Below, in pieces: positions 1 through 11,195 of a stretch of 64,000 bases of DNA. The notes below the pieces were generated by a model. It was not told where the DNA came from. It saw only the letters and a list, made by a program, of their open reading frames with translations, and did not search any database. The stretch's first letter is position 1. Every line of letters starts with the position of its first letter. The stretch lies in contig JAJEKV010000066.1 of assembly GCA_021234155.1 (NCBI GenBank), forward strand, positions 5,667,050 through 5,731,049, given 5' to 3'. The translations under genes were made by a program, and so were the position numbers. The stretch is from Isoetes taiwanensis. Taxonomy: Eukaryota; Streptophyta; Lycopodiopsida; Isoetales; Isoetaceae.

Positions 1-868
1 TAAAAACTTACCCTTTACAAAGGTTTTCCATCACTTAGAAAGGCTGGGCCCGACGTATAACATTTAGGCTGCAATGAACTTTATTATTACAACGGTAAAT
101 TTGCATGGACTTACTTTGCCACTCAGACTTGTATTCAGGATTTTGATTCTAAAAAGAGATGGGATGTGATGTTAGAAGGTGATGAATACAACAATCTCTT
201 CTCTTCTAAATCAATATTGCAGAAAATTGGTAGGTCCTCACATCTCCATGTAAAATTATAACCTAATGTAGTAGACCTTGTTTTCTCCAGGTCTAAATAC
301 ACTCGTCTGTAAATTCTTCCAGGTCTAAATACATCTGATTCGAGATGCAACAATATTTTCTAGCATGACTAGATGTAGTGCAATGTAATGCTTCTTCCTA
401 TCCATGAGCTTAAACCATGCTACATATAAACCAATAAGCAACAAATTGGGTAATTCCAAAACAAACTTTGTATGTGTGTGGGGGGGGATCATTTAGCCAA
501 TTCTCCACATTTTGCCTTCTTGTAGGAAAAGTAAGATGATTTAACTAATCTCTCCAATCCATGATCTGGTCCAGTGCCATGCCTGAATTGCATGAGTACG
601 CCATTTTCTCCTCCATGGGCTTCCGAAAAAAGCATCCCGCATCCTTCATAACACAACACGACACATGAGTTCCACTAATAACCCATGATTTATGACCTGG
701 AAAAAACCCCATTCTGTGCAAGCTTGACCTATCACCATTTACTCGTTTTATTTGCGGTTGCATCAGTTGGAGCTTCGAATGTCTTGCGGGTTATCAGGTG
801 AACCATCCTCGATCCAAACCACGGTGACCCGCCAGTTTGAGGAACAACAAAGTTTGGGCGAGTCACCG
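1..868. other. AT-rich spacer with one short ORF
   Basis: I see no recognisable gene here. One ATG-initiated frame of 72 codons lies on the minus strand (763 down to 545). It begins M-Q-P-Q-I-K-R and contains a stretch reading GFFPGHKSWVISGTHVSCC. It matches no family I know and is flanked by AT-rich sequence, so coding potential is doubtful. The other open stretch (353 to 135, minus) has no ATG. Confidence 0.3.
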
Positions 869-955
869 GCATATCCGGTATATATTCCAGCATATACCTA
901 GGATATGCCACAAACCCACATAAGCAAGGGTTTGCCCCCCTAGGGGCAACCCAAA
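869..955. repeat. Hairpin repeat family, copy 1
   Basis: This segment has paired GCATAT/ATATGC blocks around a TATTCC/GGATAT core, then the tail ACAAACCCACATAAGCAAGG and a short CCCCTAGGGG palindrome. Two closer relatives lie at 6283-6375 and 6463-6560. It is probably a small non-autonomous mobile element. The ends and target duplication could not be fixed. Confidence 0.5.
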
Positions 956-1219
956 AAATTCCAAAAAGTTTTCCTCCAAACCGGATAATCCAAAATTAAC
1001 AAGATTGAATTTTATAATAAGCAAATAACTATATATAATAGGGATATTTAATAAGGGGGGCTAACTAATAGAGGTATTAATGGTGAGGGAATATTCCTAG
1101 CCTTAAGGGCATCTTTCCCTTTTTAAATATCATTTTAGGGTCCCACTGCCCCTAACACACCTTAAATCACTCTCTCTTGTTCTCCAGCGTAAGCTAATCC
1201 ATTTCCTTGACCGTAAGAT

Positions 1220-2031
1220 TTGGCTCGCACCAAATATACCGCTAGGAAATATAGGAGCCCCAGACAGAGACACAGAAGATAGGGTAGCAAGGAAGAAGAG
1301 GGAGAGGGAGAAGGAAGCAAGAAGGAGGGAGAAGAGGTCCAAGAGGGACCAAGATCGACCCAGGGGGACCGTCCATATAGAACCCTGACGAGGAGGAAGA
1401 GGTCAAAGAAGAAGAAGGCGGCAGTGAGGAGGAGGAAGAGCCTGAAGAGAACGTCGGGGAGACCACCAATCCCGACGCCCGACCACCTTACCCTAAGTGG
1501 CCCAAGCCACCAAGATGGTAAAGAAGCAGAAAGCAGGAGAGCATGAGTTCATCGCCAAGGCGGGGACCGCGGGTTCAAAACGAGAGGAAGAAAGCGTGCA
1601 GAATACCTTTAGGGTGGAAAAGGTACAATGATTGGTATTGCAAGCAAAACATATAGAAGTACATTAAGGGCGACAGACCAAGGAATCAAATGAAGACGCT
1701 ATCACCCCAGTCAGAACCTCCAAAGAGGGTCTACCATGGACCCAATTCAAGGCATACCCGAGTTTTTCGGGAGATTAGGCACCCTTAACAGTGCACTAAT
1801 CTCCCGATCCGGAAGGCACCTTTGAACGGCTCCTCTAGGAGGTCATGCAAGAATTTCGGGCCGACTATCGGGTTACACCCCTAACAGTTTGGTCCTTGCA
1901 AGAAGCTGCGGAAGCCGAACTGGTATAACTCTTCGAGGAGGGGGAACCTATGTGCCATCCATGCAAAGAGGGTAACAGTAATGCCAAAGGACCTCCATTT
2001 GACTAGGAGGGTCCAAAAAAACAAGCTTTAG
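1220..2031 (+). pseudogene. Histone H3-like pseudogene with enlarged N-terminal tail (CENH3-like or divergent H3)
   Basis: At 1223 the translation reads ARTKYTARK, matching the H3 N-terminus ARTKQTARK, but the start codon is TTG. An acidic, Arg/Glu-rich stretch with in-frame stops follows (about 1250-1520). From about 1767 the histone-fold region resumes: REIRHP-stop-QCTNLPIRK aligns without gaps to the H3 alpha-N helix, then [22 protein letters not shown], and [20 protein letters not shown] for the C-terminal helix, ending at TAG 2029-2031. A one-base frameshift lies near 1833 and another near 1950, with stops inside the fold. Canonical H3 is about 136 residues; here the distance between tail and fold is roughly four times longer, so this is either an expanded tail or an unspliced intron. 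The family assignment is read directly; the CENH3 versus canonical choice is open. Confidence 0.72.
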
Positions 2032-2172
2032 AAAGCTTGCAATTTTGTATAAGATAACCTTTGTATAAAATAATTTTGTACAAGCTTGTAATTAATATAA
2101 TAAAAGTTCTTTGTTATTGTTTAATAATCGTTGTTCAAAATATTTTCAAAAGAATTGACATCTTGGCCCAAA

Positions 2173-2590
2173 ATTTGACCCACTCGGGTCACTCCGCGCC
2201 GATGGCCCCTGCATCGCGAATGTAGACGCGTTTCGTGCGGAGTAACTTAAGTCAGCATCTTTTTTGTGCAAAATTGACCAATTGTGACGAGAAAAGTTGC
2301 TAGATCATCTAGAATTAGTTAAATCTTGCATCATATCATCTTAAACTTGTCAACAATATTGAAAAATAGCTTAGCTCGACCCATTCGAGTCACTCCACAT
2401 CGATGAACGCAGACGCGTTTCGCGCGGAGTAACTCAAGTCACCCATTTTTGCACTTTTACATGTTAGATTGATATAAGATAAGTTATTAAATAGCCCATA
2501 ATAGAGCCAAACTTGCATTTTAATATCTTATATCTCCCAAAAATAATCCAGTCGACCATGTTCGCGGAGTAACCCGAGTCGACCATGTTC
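2173..2590. repeat. Tandem G+C-rich block repeat (about 200-bp period)
   Basis: Three related blocks appear at 2173-2258, 2377-2442 and about 2551-2590. Each pairs a GAGTCACTCC-type half with GCGGAGTAACTCAAGTC, and the first two share AGACGCGTTTCG in between. The halves are imperfectly inverted, so each block could fold. AT-rich DNA separates them. Together with the TATA box just downstream, they look like promoter-proximal repeats of a retroelement, but no LTR pair was found. Confidence 0.5.
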
Positions 2591-2756
2591 AACCCAAATT
2601 TGTCCAAAATTTGTCCAATAAACTGCTCTATAGTGTTTCTTGATTTGTCTGTTTAGATTTGCACTTCATGTTACATAGTTTGGACATCTATAGCCTTAAA
2701 ACATAGGTCTACCCGAGCAAGAAGTCCCGGGCACGGAAACCTAGGAAGTCTTAGTC

Positions 2757-2764
2757 TATAAAAA
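2757..2764 (+). promoter_or_regulatory. TATA box candidate upstream of the 2.8-4.0 kb coding relic
   Basis: TATAAAAA sits about 35-40 bases before a pyrimidine-rich stretch that opens the following reading frame. The context TCTATAAAAAGAGACC is typical of plant core promoters and retroelement LTRs. No transcript evidence is available. Confidence 0.4.
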
Positions 2765-2797
2765 GAGACCTCATTTGACATTTTTCCTTCACCAAGT

Positions 2798-4008
2798 TTG
2801 CTCTCATCCCCTCTAGGCAATTTTCCAGCTCCTTGTCAATCTTCCCCAACCATTTTCTACTCTAATCTCTGCTCATTAGTGCCCTCAAACTTTGTTGAAT
2901 GTTACGACAGTGCCAATCACATCAGTGAGTGCTTAGCAGAGGAGGCCTTCCATATCTTTGACCATCTCGTTGATCTCCATGCAACTTTGACTCGGACATC
3001 CTATTATACTGATATTGTATGCCAGTATGACCAGCAAGTTTTGCCCTGGGAAGTCAGCCTTCCTCCAAGGGGAGGGGTGGGTGTCCCTAGAGTTAAAGTC
3101 AAGTTTTAGGTGGGGGATCTAGAGTCAAGGGCCAGTTGTGGGATAGGACGAAGAACATGCCTGACTACATGAGTTATAAGGCTCATATGCATCAGTATAT
3201 CTCAGCACACGTAGCCTTATCTCTGTTCATGCACTTTAGGGCCATCAACATGGTAGAAGAGCCTTCCATTCAGTCCTTGGACCTCGCATCCCTCAACACG
3301 AGGGTAGATCAGGGCCTCATCCATGAGCTTAATGCCTCGGAGTACGTCTACCACGTCACATCCATGGGGCCACTTCAAATCAAAGAAAACTATGAAGAGG
3401 AAGGGGATGACGATCAGGAGGAAGGCAGGCTAGCATCAAGGATGGAGAGGCGGATAACAAGACACGATGAAGGTATCGGGAGGGCCAATGAACCACCTAT
3501 AGGCATCACAGCCTTATCTCCGGTAGTGATCGAAGGGGAGGAGTATCTTTTTGCCAACGACATCCTCCATCTCCCATACTGCATAGAAGAGGGGCTCAGG
3601 ATCAACGAACTCATGGGTCTGATTGTAGAGGGGTAGAAGAAGGACTTCATCGACTACTCCTACCAAGAAGTTCCAAGGGAGGTAGCATAACGGCATTCTT
3701 ATGCCAGTGAAATGATGTCATATATTGTGACATACGAGTACATAAGGCAGATGTATCACCACTAGCTGCCAGTCATTCAAGAGGAGGAGTGTCAAGAAAT
3801 TCAAAGCAAGCTATACAAACTAGGGAGAGGCCCAAGCTCTAGCCGACCCGTTCGAGCGCGAAGCATGAGGGAAGGGTCCAGCAACATCAACTTAGACAAT
3901 GCAACCACCATGTGGAGGGACCATGAAGACCTCCTAGCAGTAAACACCTATGGTGAAGCGGCAAAATCCCCAGTTCATGATAATACTATCAATGGAGAGA
4001 CAAAATAA
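2798..4008 (+). pseudogene. Unrecognised degraded coding sequence (retroelement-like relic)
   Basis: One frame is open from 2798 to 3109 without an ATG. A second frame is legible from about 3136 to 4008. It is interrupted only by TAG at 3634, TAA at 3688 and TAG at 3763, then ends at TAA 4006. Translated text continues smoothly across these stops: it is rich in Glu and Met, includes DYMSYKAHMHQYISAHVA near the start, and has a Ser/Arg-rich tail near 3840-3880. I recognise no domain. The shift between the two frames falls near 3100. All three internal stops could come from CAA or CAG by a C-to-T change. The TATA box and flanking repeats suggest a retroelement Gag-like protein, but no reverse transcriptase follows. 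Confidence 0.45.
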
Positions 4009-4534
4009 ACCATCCAATAAATAAAGCAAATGAGCAATATAGAAAGCCGATTGCAATCTTTGCATGCCAAGTAATTACCATGCATGTAAAAGACTCCTGC
4101 TTGGTTGAAGCCTTTGATCTTTGATCCTTTGGTGCCTCAGCGATCGCCTCTCGGGCAATGGCTGATAATGGGCAGCCTTCCATGTCCAGATCACAAATCA
4201 ATCAACGTGTTCAACAGATCCCAAGTAGACAATCGTGCCAGTTCAATTAATTCGCCTAAATTGTCTGAAAGAAGCTTTTATATGAAGAACAGTACCAAAT
4301 CCCCAGTCTCTAGAGACAAGCTTGTGAAAGAGATGAATTCTATCAGGATATTAAATTTTAGTTAAGATCAATCTGTCGGATCTTCTCTCTGGAGACAACC
4401 TTGTGAAAGAGATGGATTTTGTCCCAACTTTGGAGGATATTGAATTTTGGTTATGTCCATCAACGGAAATGACAATAATGGATTTAAATGCTTCTTCCCT
4501 TCAGTTTTGAACAGCTTGGAGGAGACCCATTGTG
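4009..4534. other. Spacer with an imperfect direct repeat
   Basis: No gene is recognised. Two similar segments of about 65 bp, 4303-4365 and 4380-4452, share GAGACAA.CTTGTGAAAGAGATG followed by AGGATATTxAATTTTxGTT. The plus-strand open stretch 4105-4365 does not resemble a known protein. Confidence 0.4.
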
Positions 4535-6282
4535 TCAGCGTTGACATATCACGTCCTTTAAAACATTATAGGTGGCAACATCAGGCATGCAGCCTGAATG
4601 GAGCATCTCCTGTAACAAGTTAAATGATATGTCCATATTATCTGATTTAGACAACATGTGAATAAGAGAATTAAACGTGGTAACATTGGGTTTGCATTTC
4701 CTTTCTTTCATTTCGTTAAATAACTTAAATGCCTCAGAAATCCTTCTTGCTCTACAAAGACCCTCGATGACTGTACTGTATGTAATAACATCAGGAGTAC
4801 AACCCACACTAGCCATTTTATGCAGCAACGCCAGTGCTTTATCCATTTCATTGATTGTACAAAAGCCTTGAATAAGAGAATTATATGTCACAATGTTGAG
4901 AGCATGATGATTTCCAACCATTTCTTGAATAAGGCTGCAGGGTTCTTCAAGCCTGCCTGCTTTACACAGGCCATCAATAATACATGTATATATCACAACA
5001 TCAGGAACACATCCACGTTGCACCATTGCTCGAAACAGTTGGCAAGTTTCATCAATTTTGTGATTTTTACAAAGCCCATGAATAAGGGTGGTACACAATG
5101 TCACATCAGGAACAAAACCCCTCTCTTTCATCTCTTGTATGAGTTGAAAGCCTTTCTGAAATTTGCCAACCTCGAAAAGCCCATTCACAAGTATAGTAGC
5201 ACCAATATTATCAAGAACAAAATCGTTTGAGGTCATCTCTTCAAGAAGCTTGAATGCCTCGCTTTCTAGCCTTTCATTCCAAAGACCACAGCTAAGAGTA
5301 TTGTAAGTGGTAATATTAGGGCTACAACCAACTTTTTCCATTTCTTGATATAGATGATATGCAGAAAGAACATCATTTGCCACAGGCCATTAATAAGAGT
5401 GTTATAAGATACAACGGTAGGACACCGACCTGCTTCTATCATTTTATGGAAGATTCGTTTAGCATCTATCACCTTTTCTCTCTTGCACAACTTATCAATG
5501 AGCATAGTCCATGTTATAGCATCCGGTACACACCCTTTTCTACCATTTCATCAAGAAGCTTAACAGCTTTACCATCTCTTCCAGCCTTGAAAAGCCCATC
5601 AATCACAGTGTTGTAGGTGATAACATTTGGTATGCATCCCCTCTCAGACATTACCTTCAGGGCTTGACATGCCCCATCAATGCCGTCTTGTTTACACAGT
5701 GTGGTGTATGTCACAACATTAGGTATGCATCCAATGTTTATCATCTCTCGTAGAAGGCGCCAAGCTTCATCCAATCTATTTTCCTTGCACGAAGTATCAA
5801 TTAGAATTTTGTATGTTACAATAGAAGGACCACAATCCACCCCCCTCATTAACAAAAGGAGCTCTTGTGCATTTTGACTCCTGCCAGCTTTACAAAGAAC
5901 ATCAAGAAGAGAATTGAAGATAAATGCATTTGGTGTCATTCCTGCTAGCATCATCTCCTCAAGGATTTGACAAGCTTCATCCACTCTTCCACTCTTCCCA
6001 AATCCATCAATAAGAATGCCATAAGTAACAATGCTTGGCACACAGCCTCTCTCTGGCATCTTGATGAGAAGCCTCTTAGCATCATCAACCTTTTTATCCC
6101 TGCAGAATCCAGCAATGAGTTCGGTGTAAATCTTACAGTCTGGCATGCAACCATTCTGTATCATCCTATGCATGACCCCAAAAGCGTCGTTAATTTTGCC
6201 CATATTACAGAGACCACGAATAAGCACACCATATGTAATTACATTTGGTGAGCCTCGCCTACTTTTTTATCTTTGCAAAGAG
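4535..6282 (-). pseudogene. P-class pentatricopeptide repeat (PPR) pseudogene, 5' truncated
   Basis: The minus strand encodes about sixteen complete 35-residue PPR motifs plus a partial one at each end, of the P class (for example YGILIDGFGKSGRVDEA and YTCIIDGLCKAGRLEEP). Such proteins bind organellar RNA. No E, E+ or DYW tail is present; the frame ends at about 4535 after a half motif. Damage is clear. One base is missing near 5530 and four bases are missing near 5383, measured by the lost 35-residue spacing. A 12-base in-frame deletion near 5695 shortens one motif to 31 residues. Near 6255 part of the first preserved motif is lost with a frame change. Upstream, the frame runs straight into a hairpin repeat, so the start codon and transit peptide are missing. 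The family is certain; the gene is non-functional as read. Confidence 0.9.
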
Positions 6283-6560
6283 ATTATGGGTTTGGACAGT
6301 TATTGACATATTCCAGGCATATGCTTGGAATATGCCACAAACCCACATGAACGAGGGTTGCCCCTAAGTGGAGCTACAACCAACCACCATCGCCAGAACA
6401 CCGGTTTGCCGGTTTTCCAGTGGCTGCCCAGCAACAGAAAATGATCGCCAGTTTACAGCCAATAATGGGTTTGGAGCAGTTATTGACATATTCCAGGCAT
6501 ATACTTGGAATATGCCAGAAACCCACATGAACGAGGGTTTGTCCCCTTAGAGGCAACTGA
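6283..6560. repeat. Hairpin repeat family, copies 2 and 3 in tandem
   Basis: Copies at 6283-6375 and 6463-6560 share TGGGTTTGG, CAGTTATTGACATATTCC, an inverted CATATTCC/GGAATATG core around GCATATGC, and CAAACCCACATGAACGAGGG. Inverted TGGGTTT/AAACCCA ends bracket each copy. The first copy abuts the broken 5' end of the PPR pseudogene. The 85 bp between them holds ACCGGTTTGCCGGTTTTCC. Confidence 0.65.
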
Positions 6561-7070
6561 AAATTTAAGTCGAGGCACCACCGCCAGATGAGACGATGCA
6601 TAAGGGCGCTTTCCCATGGGCCTCCATTCTCAAGGTTTTCTAGAGGTCAAGATCTTGGTGTGCCTCAAACTGAAGAACTCCGAATTCTGACCTGAATTTA
6701 AAGAATTCCGCACTTCTAAATACTCAGGTTTTGGACCTCGCAATAAATTTTCAAGTCGGTAGTTTAATGGGAAACCACCCTAGCTGCAAATGCAGATTTT
6801 TTTTTTGGGCGTAAAGGCCCACCCCACGAAAATCACATCGCACATAATAAACGCTTGTTCATATTATATCCAATATTCGCAAGACACGTGGCAGATGGAA
6901 AGGGCTATGTTCCGGCCATGTTGCAGCGGCCATTCACAGCCTATTTTTGCAGATCAAAATGGAGTTTTGAACCATTCTCTTGATGCTGCTTCTGTATGCA
7001 GGAAATGGTCTTCCTTCAACAGGTTCTTACTACCGAAGCTCAGAAGGCTCGTAAAGGAGTAGAGGAACAA
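6561..7070. other. Spacer without recognised gene
   Basis: Only short open stretches are present, for example 6790-7062 on the plus strand, and none resembles a known protein. A T9 run lies at about 6791. The region leads directly into the 7.07-9.10 kb tandem duplication. Confidence 0.4.
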
Positions 7071-9100
7071 ATTGGCCAGCATACCAGATAGGGTTGTATT
7101 TTGTAAAATTGTAGGGTTTTTTCCCGGGAGCCCTGCACTGCATAGACCGATCTTGAGGCTTTCAAAAATACGCCTGCACAAAACACCGTCAATGTCAAAG
7201 AAGGACGCAGTGCTGAAATCTACCCCACTTTGCCCATGAACATTTGGTTACCAAATATCCCACACGCCAAATGCTGAAAAGAGGGACAAACATTTCTGAT
7301 ATAAAGAATGCGCATCAAATTTAAAATTCAGCAAGCCGTGTAATGAGCACAGAGCGAACTATTCTTTCGCCTTTTACTAAAGAATACCGTGTGCTCGTCA
7401 CAATTAGCGGCATATGCCATTTTTTGGGATGCCTTCTCTTTCGAGAGGGCTCAACAAAGAAACATCAAATAGAAAGCATCACCATTGACACGTTCAAATG
7501 ATATGTCAAAAAGTTTGTCTTCCTGGCATACATAGGGTACCAACATTTTTTCTGAATACAATGATTTAATTCTGAATCGAATGGTTTGTTTATGTGTTGC
7601 AGGCATGGACATGGCTGAGGTATGTTCTTCTACCGTCCTGGATTTTCTTTTGTGCAGTGAATGTTTTGTCTGCAGGTATGCCCAAACACATAATCAGTGA
7701 TGGAGCAAACGTGGATATAGTTTGATGGCTATCAGCTATTCTTCATCTCGTGTCGTCCATTCTACCATGGCAGTGGTATGTTCTACCTTTCCTTTTTTGC
7801 AGTAAATGTTGTCTGCAAGTATGCCCAAACACATAGTCAGTGACAGAGCAAACATGGATATAATTTGATGGCTATCAGCTATTCTTCATCTCGTGTCCAT
7901 CTCTATCATGGCAGAAATTGCGCTAATAAACTCGATTTTCACCCGAAGGCACATGCCACTTTAAGATATGTTCAATGTCATTACAACTGGATTATTGCAA
8001 GAAAATTGAAACTTAAATAAATGAGTAATCAAAACATACCTTATTGATAAAATGCATGATCATAGAATGCTCTCTTAGAGCATGAGTGTCAAAGAATGGA
8101 ACCAATTGGCCAGCATACCAAATAGAATTATATTTTGTAAATTGTAGGGTTTTTTCGCGGGAGATCAAAACACCGTCAGTGTCGAAGAAGGAAGCAGTGC
8201 TGAAATCTACCCAGAGCCCAGTTGCACCTTGCCTATGAACGTTTGGTTACCAAATATCCCACACACTAAATGCTGGAGACAGTGGCAAACATTTCTGATA
8301 TAAAGAATGTGCATCAAACTTAAAATTCAGCAAGCCGTGTGATGAGTACAGAGCGAACTATTCTTTTGCCTTTTACTAAAGAATACTGTGTGCTCGTCAC
8401 AATTGACGGCATATGCGTTTTTTTGGGATGCCTGCTCTTTGGAGAGGGTTCAACAAGGAAACTCCAAATAGAAAGCATTACCATTGACGTGTTTAAATGA
8501 TATGTCAAAATGGTTGTCTTCCTAGCATACCTAGTGTTCTAATATTTTTTCTGAATCCACTTATTAAATGGTTTGTTTATGTGTTATAGGCATGGACATG
8601 GCTTAGTTATGTTCTTCTACCGTCCTGGATTTTCTTTTGCGCAGTAAATGTTTTGTCTGCATGTATGCCCAGACACATAATCAGTGATAGAGCAAATATT
8701 GGATATAGTTTGATGGCTATCAGCTATTCTTCATCTCGTGTCTTCCATCTCTACCATGGTAGCGGCTGAGGTATGTTCTTCTACTGTCCTGAGTTTTCTT
8801 TTGTGCAGTAAATGTTTTGTCTGCATGTATGCCCAGGCACATAATCAGTGATAGAGCAAACTTGGATAGTTTGATTGCTATCAGTTATTCTTCATCTCGT
8901 GTCCTCCATCTCTACCATGGCAGAAATTGCGCTTATAAATTCGACTTTTACCCGAAGGCACATGCCATGTTAAGATATGTTCAATGGATTATAGCAAGAA
9001 AATTGAAACTGAAATAAATGAATAATCAAAACTTACCTTTTAAAAAAAATGCATGATCATCGAATGCTCTCTTAAAGCATGAGTGTCAAAGAATGGAACC
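7071..9100. repeat. Nested tandem duplication, two units of about 1.0 kb
   Basis: Unit 1 (about 7071-8104) and unit 2 (about 8105-9100) align along their length, with small indels. Examples are AATTGGCCAGCATACCA at both starts and GCATGAGTGTCAAAGAATGG at both ends. Inside each unit a block of about 110 bp (containing ATGCCCA.ACACATAATCAGTGA and TATCAGCTATTCTTCATCTCG) is itself duplicated: 7668 and 7808 in unit 1, 8653 and 8813 in unit 2. On the minus strand each unit holds a relic reading VDFSTASFFDIDGVL (7176-7223) or its variant with DTDGVL (8165-8210), resembling HAD-hydrolase motif I. No longer HAD frame remains, so the gene origin is only suggested. Confidence 0.75.
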
Positions 9101-11195
9101 GGAACCACGCCACCAAAGGACTTGGTGGCCAGGAAACACACATGACGAGGAGAAAAGCATTTTTAAGGAGCCGGATTGGAAATGACAGGTGTTACAACAT
9201 AGAGGAGTTCATGTCCTTATCAACTACCTTCATTTTCCCTGAAATACGAATATCTTACCTCTGGAGTGCAGCAGTTTCTGCTAAATAATCCATGCTTTAA
9301 GACCATGTGACCCTCAGATCTGCATTTGTAATAATCTTGTGTTTCATAATCCGCATTTGTAATAACCTTGTATTTCATCTTCATTAACCTGCAAATTCGA
9401 ATAAGAATAAATTTTGTGCTGGTTGAACTTGTGATAAGTAAATTTGAACTGCCTACTTAGCAACTTAGTTTGCCCCGCTTTCCAAGAATATAGCCTTTCT
9501 ACTCTGTCAGCCGATGCTAATGTGTTTACTATGGATGAGAGAATAAAGGCCTGCTGGCTTTTGGAGAACTATCCTGGAGATACACTAGTTGATAGTGTAA
9601 TGAGCCATGACAAGACAATACTCCAACACTCCTCGCTGAAACTGAAATCCAATTGTTTCTTGTGATTCCTTTGAAGATGAAATTCGTTTGAAAGCATCAG
9701 GCTACAGATGAGCAAACATTTGAAATTTCAAAAGACGAAGCTGTGAATAAATTAATTCATTGCATTGTACAGTTCTGTTCACTTCTGGGAAAAAGTGCTG
9801 ACGATTATTAAATCTCCTGCTGTTGCAGATTCTGGTAAAACTTCAAGTGAAGAACCAAACTTTGAACAGTTTGATAAACCACCATGCAACCCATACCTTC
9901 TTGTTCAACTTCTCTGCATCTCGAATGCATATGCTAGACAAACAAACACCCTAAAAGCCCTCAACATTTGTTTTTTCAACCATAACATAGATTTCCTTTC
10001 CTAGCAATGTAATTGTGCAGCAGTTAGAAGTGCACATTTTGCAGGGTTCTGTTGTTTTGCTCTGCCACGCTATTACCATGTTTATCCATCTTACAGCTTC
10101 AGTTTTACTGCCTGCCTGAATTTTGACAAGGCGCATTAACCAAAAGGCAATCAGGGCCAGGAGAAACTTTGGCAATCCAATAACCAGATCATTCTAAGAC
10201 AATTCACTAACTGTTCCTCCTACATAAAACTGGCATGCCAAAGATAACGTTGACAAGCAGAAAGCTATTTTGTCCTAGAGACATTAGGATACCCATCCAT
10301 GTTGTAGGCTATACTGTACATTTTCATACCTGTGAAACAGGCAGAGTTGCTCTCTCTATTCAACTGAGAAGCTGATAGTAAATTTGTTTGCACAGCGCAT
10401 ACAGATAAACAACATTATTAGGCAATTTACAATTTAAATCAAGTAGCATATTCTGAAATAGATTACCCGTGCCTTTTTTTTCTTGCTAGTCGATGTGAAA
10501 GTCTTTCAGAATTCTTGCTTACAATTAATAGCTGAATTATGGCACTTGTGGCCATGTGTTTATACAATTTCTCAGCAGTTCGGTGATGAGCTCTATGTCA
10601 CTTGTCTCTGTACTTGCTCCAATCAAATCCTCCCTAAGGTGTTGGCATGAAAGCCAGGTAGTGGCAAGAAGTTTTCAAAACTTCTCAAGCGTCTTTGAGA
10701 GCTTATATGGCCTTAGATCTCTGGAATGTGCACCTACAAGTGCTGTAAGATTTAAACTTTATCTTTTTCAATGTCTGACTCTGCACATATTTCAAGCCAA
10801 ACAGGTACAAATGCATATCTTCGTACGTTTACTAATTATTGACATACAAGATTGGATTGGATGTCTGCATCCCTGCACTTCACCCGATCCTAATGAATGT
10901 AATAAAGTATGTAAGATTTAGTCTCACATTAAGATAATAAAAGGGACTAGATCTGGACATACTTCAAAAAGCTGCTAACTAGAACCATCAAGGACCGGAT
11001 TAGATCTGGACATTGAGATAATAAAAGGAACTAGATCTGGACATACTCCAAAAAGTCTTTTCAAGTCTGATAAATAAAGCCATCAAGAACTGATAATTAG
11101 AACTATCAAGCACCGGATTAGAACAAAGATTCCCTTGGTTCAACTGCAGTTTTACGAGAAATAGTGATAAAGCTAAAGGCAAGAACTGAAAAGCA
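9101..11195. other. AT-rich spacer with exon-like scraps
   Basis: Short open stretches occur on the plus strand at 9444-9665, about 9695-9810 and 10556-10921. The second includes the plausible protein text DEAVNKLIHCIVQFCSLLGK, but I cannot assign it. Between 10936 and 11123 a segment with AGGxACTAGATCTGGACATACT and CACCGGATTAGA is repeated imperfectly. No complete gene is supported. Confidence 0.35.

Noticed and set aside
1242-1469. Minus-strand Ser-rich 75-codon frame
   Set aside because: Antisense of the acidic Arg/Glu-rich part of the histone H3-like pseudogene.
2040-4008. Endogenous pararetrovirus or LTR element identity
   Set aside because: TATA box and repeats fit, but no reverse transcriptase, no LTR pair and no primer-binding site were found.
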